Shown: one piece after another, positions 1 through 5,162 of the stretch
Layout: every line of letters begins with the position of its first letter
How positions within the stretch are numbered: position 1 is the first letter of the stretch
From: an uncultured Bacteroidales bacterium
GTDB taxonomy: Bacteria; Bacteroidota; Bacteroidia; Bacteroidales; Paludibacteraceae
DNA length: 7,222 nucleotides
Assembly (NCBI GenBank): GCA_900556095.1
Contig: USNU01000070.1
Coordinates: forward strand, 1-7,222
Direction of reading: 5' to 3'
The notes under the pieces: model-generated
Databases searched by the model: none
The model's input: only the letters and a program-made list of their open reading frames with translations
Told to the model about the DNA's origin: nothing
Made by a program: the position numbers and the translations under genes

Positions 1-1
1 C

Positions 2-319
2 TTGGTCAGCAAGACCGCCATCCTCATCACCGAGTATGCAGCCGAGCGTCGCAAGGCGGGCAATAGTCTGCAAGATGCGGCTATCGACGCGGCAGGCGCA
101 CGTCTGCGCCCGATTATGATGACCGTTCTCACGCTAATCTTCGGTATGCTCCCGATGGTGGCGGCTATGGGTGTGGGTGCGAACGGTAACCGCAGTCTCG
201 GTACGGGCGTGGTCGGCGGCAGTATTGTCGGTACGCTGGCTTTGCTTTTCCTCGTGCCGTCGCTATTTGTGATTTTCCAACACTTAGACGAGAAACGCCG
301 CAAGAACCGCGCAGAATAA
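2..319 (+). CDS. RND (HAE1-type) efflux pump, C-terminal fragment
   Basis: The gene enters from the left edge, so only the last 105 codons are present and the true start lies outside the window. The family (AcrB/MexB-like) uses proton motive force to drive drugs or other amphiphiles from the inner membrane or periplasm into an outer-membrane channel. Residues 3-13 (SKTAILITEYA) match the conserved 'K-N/T-A-I-L-I-x-E-F/Y-A' stretch of TM10 in AcrB. Residues 34-57 (RLRPIMMT followed by a hydrophobic run ending in GMLPMVAA) match TM11 with its 'LRPI.MT...GxxPL' signature. Residues 66-93 (LGTGVVGGSIVG, then a hydrophobic run to FVIF) match TM12. The short basic tail KRRKNRAE is a usual cytoplasmic end. 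The outer-membrane partner lies 149 bases downstream on the same strand; the periplasmic adaptor is presumably upstream. The family call is secure; substrate and subclass cannot be judged. Confidence 0.93.
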   Translation: MVSKTAILITEYAAERRKAGNSLQDAAIDAAGARLRPIMMTVLTLIFGMLPMVAAMGVGANGNRSLGTGVVGGSIVGTLALLFLVPSLFVIFQHLDEKRRKNRAE

Positions 320-386
320 CAAAGAAGTGCGTTTTGTTAAGATTTGAAGTGTGCGACAGATGTATTTCATATCCGCGAAAAACAGC

Positions 387-419
387 ATAGGATGCTTATA
401 GGATGGTTATAGGATAGGC
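387..419. repeat. Three 11-base tandem units in the RND-OMF gap
   Basis: Positions 387-397 (ataggatgctt), 398-408 (ataggatggtt) and 409-419 (ataggataggc) are adjacent 11-base units sharing the core ataggat; units 1 and 2 differ at one base. They lie 50-82 bases ahead of the outer-membrane efflux gene start, in the 149-base gap after the RND pump. The 11-base step is close to one turn of DNA, so the copies would present the same face of the helix. A protein-binding array is one explanation and a slippage-prone repeat another; the sequence does not decide between them. No clear TAnnTTTG promoter box is seen in the gap; the nearest is taagatttg at 338-346, with one base too many. Confidence 0.7.
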
Positions 420-430
420 TCCCCCTACGC

Positions 431-446
431 ATACTTCAAGAAGTAT
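431..446. promoter_or_regulatory. 16-base palindrome upstream of the efflux gene
   Basis: The sequence atacttc-aa-gaagtat is a perfect inverted repeat with 7-base arms and a 2-base centre, placed 22 bases before the ATG at 469 and just after the 11-base repeats. Its compact dyad symmetry and position fit an operator for a dimeric regulator. The 2-base centre is too short for a stable RNA loop without opening inner pairs. No regulator gene for it is visible nearby, so the function is inferred from symmetry and position only. Confidence 0.4.
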
Positions 447-468
447 CAATTATTAAGATTTTACTGAA

Positions 469-1863
469 ATGAAACTACATATATTTAAGTCCGCTATATA
501 TATTCCTCTCTTTTTTGGGGGCTTGGTGGTATCTCTCCTATTGTCCTCTTGCGGTATCTATGGCAAGTACCATCCCGTACAGGACATCGATTCCACCCTC
601 TATGGCGACCTGTCTCTGTCCGACACCACACAGAGCCTCAGCAACCTCTCGTGGGACGCACTATTCACCGACCCGCTCCTGCAAGCCCTTATCCGTCAGG
701 CACTCGACAGCAACCTCGACCTGCGTATCGCGCACGAGCATGTCCTGCAAGCGGAAGCGTCTCTCCGCGGGGCTCAACTTGCCTATCTGCCTTCCATCAG
801 TCTTGCTCCCCAAGGAGGTTTCTCGCCGCAGTATGGTATCCGACAAGGCACCTACGACCTTGTTGCCTCAGCCTCATGGGAGATAGACATCTTCGGCCGG
901 ACGCTCAACTCGCTCCGTGGCGCGAAAGCCGCCAAGCAGCAAGCTCTCGACTATGAGCAAGCCGCCCGCTGCGGACTCATCGCGGGTGTGGCAAATGCCT
1001 ACTATACGCTCCTGATGCTCGATGCGCAGTTGCAGACCGCAGAGGAGAACGAACAGACGTGGGCAAAGACCATCCACACCATCCGACGTATGAAAGAGGC
1101 GGGTATGGCAGACGAAACAGCGGTTACGCAGATGGAAGCCACCTACTATTCCATACAAACGATGGTGCTGGACTCCCGTCAGCAGATACGCCAGACCGAG
1201 AACGCACTCTGTCTCATGCTTGGCACCACCTACCGCCCTATCAACCGCAGCACACTTGATGCACAGGTCTTGCCGCGGAACATCGAGGTGGGAGTCCCCG
1301 CACAACTGCTCTACAACCGCCCCGACGTGCGCGCCGCGCAGCAGAATATGGCGCGTGCTTTCTATGCCGCCAACCTCTCCCGCAGCAATTGTCTGCCCTC
1401 GCTCAACCTGAGCGGGATGTTCGGTTGGACGAACCACGATTATGTACAGGTGTTCAACCCCGCACAGATGGTCAGCAACTTAGCAGCAAGTTTAGTCGTC
1501 CCGCTCTTCAACTCGGGGCGCAACATTGCACAGGTGAAAATGGCAAAGTCGCAGCAACAGGAAGCCCTACTCACTTTTACGCAGACAGTACTCTCGGCGG
1601 GCAACGAGGTGAACGATGCTCTCCACGCTTATCAAACGGCGTATGCCAAGTGCGAACTCTACGACAAGCAGGTCGATGCACTCAGCCGTGCACAACGCGC
1701 CACCACGCTCAAGATGCAATACGGCAGCACCACCTATCTCGAAGTCCTGACTGCCCAGAACAGCCTTCTCACTGCTGAGTTTACCCGTATCAGCAACCGT
1801 ATGGTTCTCCTCCAATCCCTCGTATCACTTTACCACTCCCTCGGTGGCGGCAACGAGTATTAA
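469..1863 (+). CDS. TolC/OprM-family outer-membrane efflux lipoprotein
   Basis: A complete 464-residue protein of the outer-membrane factor family (NodT/OprM type), the trimeric exit duct that docks to an RND pump and its adaptor. Residues 1-27 form a hydrophobic signal ending in lipobox L25-S26-S27-C28, so the mature protein should be lipid-anchored at Cys28. Two copies of the OEP repeat are visible. The first covers about 60-250, with W62-DALFTDPLLQALI and the helical run ALDSNLDLRIA...VLQAEASLRG leading to YLPSISL (107-113). The second covers about 280-460, with LLYNRPDVRAAQ (280-291, the family's 'LL.RPDI..AE' hallmark), LPSLNLSG (309-316) and VPLFNSGR (344-351). Length is normal for the family (about 450-490). 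The ATG at 469 is chosen because it yields an intact lipoprotein signal; the leader is A/T-rich with no Shine-Dalgarno, as usual in Bacteroidota. It follows the RND gene on the same strand and is probably co-expressed, though the gap carries possible control sites. Substrate unknown. Confidence 0.95.
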   Translation: MKLHIFKSAIYIPLFFGGLVVSLLLSSCGIYGKYHPVQDIDSTLYGDLSLSDTTQSLSNLSWDALFTDPLLQALIRQALDSNLDLRIAHEHVLQAEASLRGAQLAYLPSISLAPQGGFSPQYGIRQGTYDLVASASWEIDIFGRTLNSLRGAKAAKQQALDYEQAARCGLIAGVANAYYTLLMLDAQLQTAEENEQTWAKTIHTIRRMKEAGMADETAVTQMEATYYSIQTMVLDSRQQIRQTENALCLMLGTTYRPINRSTLDAQVLPRNIEVGVPAQLLYNRPDVRAAQQNMARAFYAANLSRSNCLPSLNLSGMFGWTNHDYVQVFNPAQMVSNLAASLVVPLFNSGRNIAQVKMAKSQQQEALLTFTQTVLSAGNEVNDALHAYQTAYAKCELYDKQVDALSRAQRATTLKMQYGSTTYLEVLTAQNSLLTAEFTRISNRMVLLQSLVSLYHSLGGGNEY

Positions 1864-2163
1864 TCCAGCCTCCCCTTAGCACGTCCCCGCGGCTAATGAT
1901 TTCCGTTCATTCGCCGCGGGGACGTGCTAAGGGAGAGAAACCAGCCAATCAAAAATCGCGTGTGGTCAATTCCACGATGATGCGGAGTATGCGTTTGCTG
2001 AAGGAAGTATATCTATTCTAATAAATATATCCTCATCTGCCATAACTACTCCGCAAAATGTCTGTTGGTATTTCTCAATTCATCTGTCGCAAGATAGATA
2101 CTCTTTATTACCGATAACGGCAAGAAAGTGCTAAATTCAGTATATTTTTTCGGCTATTGTAGC
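1864..2163. other. Convergent intergenic region
   Basis: This 300-base stretch separates the 3' ends of the efflux gene (+) and the iron-sulfur-flavoprotein-like gene (-). Its main content is the long hairpin at 1873-1933. The remaining bases are A/T-rich. One frame on the plus strand stays open from 1931 to 2134 but has no ATG, GTG or TTG start that I could find, and a minus-strand ORF of 25 codons (2043-1966) matches no family I know. I see no RNA gene and no insertion-sequence end. The region may hold degraded remnants, but nothing supports a named gene. Confidence 0.6.
1873..1933. repeat. Long near-perfect hairpin between convergent genes
   Basis: The arm at 1873-1893 is an exact reverse complement of 1913-1933 (21 pairs). 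After one mismatch (t1894/c1912) the pairing resumes for 5 more pairs (1895-1899 with 1907-1911), leaving a 7-base loop at 1900-1906. The arms are GC-rich (core acgtccccgcggc), unlike the A/T-rich flanks. The stem begins 9 bases after the efflux stop codon, so it could end or stabilise transcripts from either side. No T-run follows it on either strand, so it is not a classic intrinsic terminator. The hexamer ccagcc flanks it at 1865-1870 and 1941-1946. A dispersed palindromic repeat (REP or MITE-like) is the main alternative. Confidence 0.8.
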
Positions 2164-2700
2164 CTACACCCTTTTCCCAAAGGCATAGGCTTCTTGCAGT
2201 TTGGCGTTTCCGACGATGGTACGTGGTGCATCTACCCCTCCGCAGAACAATGTGCCGGCGAGACGACTTTTAGGATAGCAGTCTATCCACCCTGTCAGAC
2301 CGGCAATTGCGCGTGTTGGCACATCGGGTTCGTTATCTGCTGCGGTGGTGAGCATATAGACGTCTCGGAACTGATAAGCAAGCGAATACATTGCGTTCAT
2401 ACGGTCAATCAGTACTTTCATCTGTCCGCTCATCTCATAGTAGTAAACAGGTGTCGCCCAACAGACCACATCGGCTTGTAGAACACGTTGCATGATATCA
2501 TTGGCATCATCATGGATAGTACATTTGCCTAATTTTTGACAAGCGAGGCACCCCTTGCAGAATGCAATATCTTTTCCCGCAAGACTAATTTTCTCCACTT
2601 GGTGTCCTGCGGCTAATGCGCCTTCTGCAAACATATCGGCAAGCATCTCACTATTGGAGCCTACCCGAAGGCTGGTAGATATAACAATTACTTTTTTCAT
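2164..2700 (-). CDS. FMN-dependent reductase, iron-sulfur flavoprotein-like
   Basis: A 178-residue flavodoxin-fold protein of the NADPH-dependent FMN reductase / iron-sulfur flavoprotein group, probably a cytoplasmic electron-transfer protein or reductase. The N-terminal strand and FMN-phosphate loop are visible: KKVIVISTS followed by LRVGSNS (residues 2-17). Cysteines 48, 51, 54 and 60 are spaced C-x2-C-x2-C-x5-C, which fits the compact cluster motif of iron-sulfur flavoproteins (CX2CX2CX4-7C) that binds a [4Fe-4S] cluster. Residues 82-100 (ATPVYYYEMSGQMKVLIDR) match the family's 'SPVYxxxxSAxxKxxIDR' FMN-contact segment. The ATG at 2700 (MKKVIV) is preferred over one three codons earlier at 2709 because it starts directly at the first beta strand. 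It is the last gene of the minus-strand block, 33 bases after the CMD-cupin stop. A sequence resembling a -7 box with one base missing (tactttg) sits just upstream, so a separate weak promoter is possible. Electron donor and substrate unknown. Confidence 0.88.
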   Translation of the reverse strand: MKKVIVISTSLRVGSNSEMLADMFAEGALAAGHQVEKISLAGKDIAFCKGCLACQKLGKCTIHDDANDIMQRVLQADVVCWATPVYYYEMSGQMKVLIDRMNAMYSLAYQFRDVYMLTTAADNEPDVPTRAIAGLTGWIDCYPKSRLAGTLFCGGVDAPRTIVGNAKLQEAYAFGKRV

Positions 2701-2733
2701 AAAATACAAAGTATCTGAATCTTGTTTGAAAGG

Positions 2734-3552
2734 TCATAAACGATTGTATATTTCGTCCGACACTGCTTCCAACCATTCGTCGGAGGTGGTGTCGGCGACG
2801 TTTATATGTGTGGCAATATGTTGAAACCACGCATCTTTCTGTGCTCCGTGCCAGTGTTTCACGCCTTCCGGAATGTCAATAATATCTCCCGTCCGGAGTG
2901 CAATAGCAGGTTTCCCCCATTCTTGATACCACCCTTTCCCCGCAACGCAGATGAGTATTTGACGCGCCCCGTGGTGGATATGCCAGTTGTTGCGACACCC
3001 GGGCTCAAATGTTACGTTATTCATCGGCAGAAGACTCTGTTCCCCCTCGCCGAGGTTCTTGGGCGCAAGCGGTGCGAGATAACTGTTTCCTACAAAATAC
3101 CGTGCATAGGCAGTATTGGCCGAGCCTTTCGGAAACGCCAATTCGGAGATACTATCGCCTTGTGTTTCATCGTCCGCCCAGATTTCTTTGGCTTGATTAA
3201 ATGCCGCCCAAGCCTTTGGCCAACCGGCATAGAACGCAATATGCGTGATTATCTCGGCTATCTCTGTGCGGGTGATACCATTCTTTTTCGCCTCGCTCAG
3301 GTGGTAATTCAGGGAGTTGTCGGTTATGCCCTGACTGATAAGCGAGGTGAGCGTTACGAGACTACGGTCGCGGAGCGAGAGCAGGTCGTTTCTGCTCCAT
3401 ACTTCGCCAAACAAAACATCATCGTTCAGATGTGCAAATTCGGGAGCAAACTCCCCCAACCGAGTGCGACCGGCAGTTTGTACTATTTTTTGTTGTGCCA
3501 TAGCAGATATGGAAATTAGAGTGAATAGAAATAAAATAATCTTCTTGTGCAT
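2734..3552 (-). CDS. Exported carboxymuconolactone decarboxylase-cupin fusion
   Basis: A 272-residue two-domain protein. Residues 1-19 look like a Sec signal peptide (MHKK, a hydrophobic run, then AMA before QQ), suggesting periplasmic location; Met18 is an alternative start that would give a cytoplasmic form. The CMD-like domain covers about 33-125: E34-FAPEFA, L59-LRDRSLVTL, YHLSEAKKNGITRTEIAEI (83-101), and HIAFYAGWPKAWAAF (104-118). It has no cysteine, so the CxxC peroxidase site of AhpD relatives is absent. The cupin domain covers about 170-250. Its first motif, G185-x5-H191-x-H193-x4-Q198, has Gln where Glu is usual; its second is G222-x5-P228-x-G230-x2-H233. Metal ligands are therefore likely H191, H193, Q198 and H233. 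Such fusions are common in Bacteroidales and usually annotated only by domain. The gene lies 38 bases after the flavodoxin and 33 before the flavoprotein, suggesting co-transcription. The reaction is unknown; ring-lactone or quinone-like chemistry would be a guess. Confidence 0.9.
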   Translation of the reverse strand: MHKKIILFLFTLISISAMAQQKIVQTAGRTRLGEFAPEFAHLNDDVLFGEVWSRNDLLSLRDRSLVTLTSLISQGITDNSLNYHLSEAKKNGITRTEIAEIITHIAFYAGWPKAWAAFNQAKEIWADDETQGDSISELAFPKGSANTAYARYFVGNSYLAPLAPKNLGEGEQSLLPMNNVTFEPGCRNNWHIHHGARQILICVAGKGWYQEWGKPAIALRTGDIIDIPEGVKHWHGAQKDAWFQHIATHINVADTTSDEWLEAVSDEIYNRL

Positions 3553-3590
3553 AATGAGTTGTGTTTTTTATACAACGTCTATTGCTTTGT

Positions 3591-4208
3591 CTATTTGTGG
3601 GGTATCTCCTTCCATTCGCCTTGTCGTAGTATTGGCGCGATGTCGGCGTTTGCAGCGTGGCTGCCTTGTATGGCGGTACCTTTGGTAATAGTAGCGTTCG
3701 GACAAAGACGGCGCAGGTCAGATACGCTGTTGCCCAATCCGCTACCTTCGTGTGTGGAAAATGGCACAATCTTCTTGCCGCGCAACCCGTCGTGTGCTTC
3801 GATAAAAGTAAATACACACATCGGGAAAGTCCCCCACCAGATGGGGTAGCCCAAGTAGATGATGTCGTATCCGCTCAAATCAATATCGCCCGCATATTCA
3901 GGGCGTGCATCCTGTTGCAATTCGGTTTGTGCCACCTCGGTGCAGCGCGAATAATCATCGGGGTATGCCACTTCGGGGACAATCTCAAACAGGTCTGCGC
4001 CCGTCTCGGCTTGAATCCGTTGTGCCACCACTTTCGTATTACCGACAGGGAGATTCTCAATGCCTCCGTTCACATAATTATTCCCGTTGCGCGAGAAAAA
4101 TATCACAATACTTTTCATCGATGTTTGTTCTGTTTTTGTTTCGTTGGTTTTGGCGCACGAGGTCAGCGAAAGCACAACCATCAGTGCAGTCAGAAATGTC
4201 TGTTTCAT
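3591..4208 (-). CDS. Flavodoxin with predicted lipoprotein signal
   Basis: A 205-residue protein with a flavodoxin domain behind a lipoprotein signal. Residues 1-17 are MKQT plus a hydrophobic run ending in lipobox L15-T16-S17-C18, followed by a polar linker (19-31, KTNETKTEQ and so on). The domain begins at about 32: SIVIFFSRNGNNY (33-45) is the first strand with the FMN-phosphate loop, Y113-DIIYLGYPIWWG (to 125) carries the loop with aromatic flavin contacts, and F150-STHEGSGLG (to 159) is the third flavin-contact loop. This pattern fits the Flavodoxin_4-type family of Bacteroidetes. If exported, it would carry electrons on the periplasmic side, which is unusual because flavodoxins are normally cytosolic. 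Met31 offers a cytosolic start of normal flavodoxin length. Residues after Cys18 (A-K-T-N-E) lack the adjacent acidic pair of the known Bacteroidetes surface-export signal, so a periplasm-facing anchor is more likely. The gene lies 30 bases after the AraC gene. Confidence 0.88.
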   Translation of the reverse strand: MKQTFLTALMVVLSLTSCAKTNETKTEQTSMKSIVIFFSRNGNNYVNGGIENLPVGNTKVVAQRIQAETGADLFEIVPEVAYPDDYSRCTEVAQTELQQDARPEYAGDIDLSGYDIIYLGYPIWWGTFPMCVFTFIEAHDGLRGKKIVPFSTHEGSGLGNSVSDLRRLCPNATITKGTAIQGSHAANADIAPILRQGEWKEIPHK

Positions 4209-4238
4209 AATGCAATGGATTGTAAATGTGAGTGATAC

Positions 4239-5129
4239 CTATGCCCTTTTTCGATACTCGGTCGGTGTTTTGCCGGTTTGGGCTTTGAAGAATCGTACAA
4301 AATGTTGCGGATATTCAAAACCGAGTCGTTGGCTAATCTGAGTAATGCTGAGCAGGTCATCCGACAGCAGTTGTTGTGCGGCACGGAGCAGGCGGGCATT
4401 GATAAAATCTTTCGCATTCTTGCCGGTCTCGGTCTTTACCAATTCGCCGAAATACTTCGCCGAGTAGCAACATTTGTCGGCAAAATAGGCAACCGACGGC
4501 AGTCCCTCTTGTTCCGCGCGGGTTGCTATATATTGGTCCAACAGGTCAGAAAACTTCTTCACAACCGTGTGGTTTATCTCCTCGCGTGTTACAAACTGCC
4601 GGTCATAGAAGCGCAGGCAGTAGTTCAGCAGTAGTTCTATATTGCTGACAATCAGTTCGCGAGTATGTTTGTCGATGTTGTGGTGCAACTCCTGCTGAAT
4701 CATCGACAGCACTTCGCGAAATATCTCTATCTCGGCAACGGAGAGATGCAATGCCTCGTTTGAGGTGTAGTCGAAGAACTCATATCTGCTTATGTTTCTG
4801 CCCAACGAGGTGCGGTTGATTAGGTCTGGGTGGAACACCAAACCTGTCCATTTGGGGTACATCACATCGGGGGCGGGCTCCACATGAATCACCTGCCCGG
4901 GCGCGAAACTTGTTACGGTCATCTCGTCGAAATCATACGCGGTGCGACCATACGACAACTTGCATCCTTTGTTTTCTTTCAGGAAAAGCGCATACAATCC
5001 ATAGTGATAAGTCGCCTCTTCCAAGGCACTCTCGCGGTCAAAATGCACCACGCTCACCAATGGATGAGATGTCTCAACCCCATACCATTCGTTGAATGCT
5101 TGCACGGTGTTAAAATAAACCTCTTTCAT
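4239..5129 (-). CDS. AraC-family transcriptional regulator
   Basis: A 296-residue regulator. Residues 1-180 form an effector-sensing or dimerising domain of the AraC-ligand type: there is a beta-rich part (about 25-105, including F75-APGQVIHV) and a helical linker (about 130-180). The C-terminal DNA-binding part covers about 188-296 with two helix-turn-helix units: LPSVAYFADKCCYSAKYFGELVK (210-232) is the first and ITQISQRLGF followed by EYPQHFVRFFKAQTG (262-286) the second. The end K287-TPTEYRK matches the family's 'G.TP.EYR' signature. The ATG at 5129 gives a usual family length. It sits inside the block, 33 bases after the DXS-like stop and 30 before the flavodoxin, so it probably controls the three downstream genes and perhaps itself. 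The gap ahead (5130-5162) has a 5-pair inverted repeat, ggtgt/acacc at 5146-5159, too small to call a terminator. The inducer is unknown. Confidence 0.93.
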   Translation of the reverse strand: MKEVYFNTVQAFNEWYGVETSHPLVSVVHFDRESALEEATYHYGLYALFLKENKGCKLSYGRTAYDFDEMTVTSFAPGQVIHVEPAPDVMYPKWTGLVFHPDLINRTSLGRNISRYEFFDYTSNEALHLSVAEIEIFREVLSMIQQELHHNIDKHTRELIVSNIELLLNYCLRFYDRQFVTREEINHTVVKKFSDLLDQYIATRAEQEGLPSVAYFADKCCYSAKYFGELVKTETGKNAKDFINARLLRAAQQLLSDDLLSITQISQRLGFEYPQHFVRFFKAQTGKTPTEYRKRA

Positions 5130-5162
5130 ATCTTTGTGTTTAGCAGGTGTGCGAACACCCGA

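Noticed and set aside
874..1437. Minus-strand open frame opposite the efflux gene
   Set aside because: Antisense shadow of the TolC-family gene; no recognisable motifs.
1873..1933. Hairpin as a standard intrinsic terminator
   Set aside because: No run of T follows the stem on either strand, so I report it as a palindromic element with only a possible termination role.
1966..2043. Minus-strand ORF of 25 codons starting MADEDIF
   Set aside because: Very short, no recognisable family, and it follows the last gene of the block by 120 bases without any promoter signal. It could be a decayed remnant, but there is no support.
1931..2134. Open plus-strand frame of about 67 codons in the convergent intergenic region
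   Set aside because: It begins just after a stop codon, contains no ATG, GTG or TTG start that I could find, and its translation resembles no family I recognise.
2152..2164. Small hairpin ggcta-ttg-tagcc next to a T-run, as a terminator
   Set aside because: The T-run (2145-2150) precedes the stem on the plus strand and becomes an A-run after it on the minus strand, the wrong arrangement for termination of either neighbouring gene.
2734..3552. AhpD-type alkylhydroperoxidase call for the CMD domain
   Set aside because: The CxxC active site of AhpD is absent; there is no cysteine in the CMD part.
3419..3817. Minus-strand open frame overlapping the flavodoxin and CMD-cupin genes in another frame
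   Set aside because: It bridges the two supported genes and lacks any family feature, while the other frames carry clear motifs.
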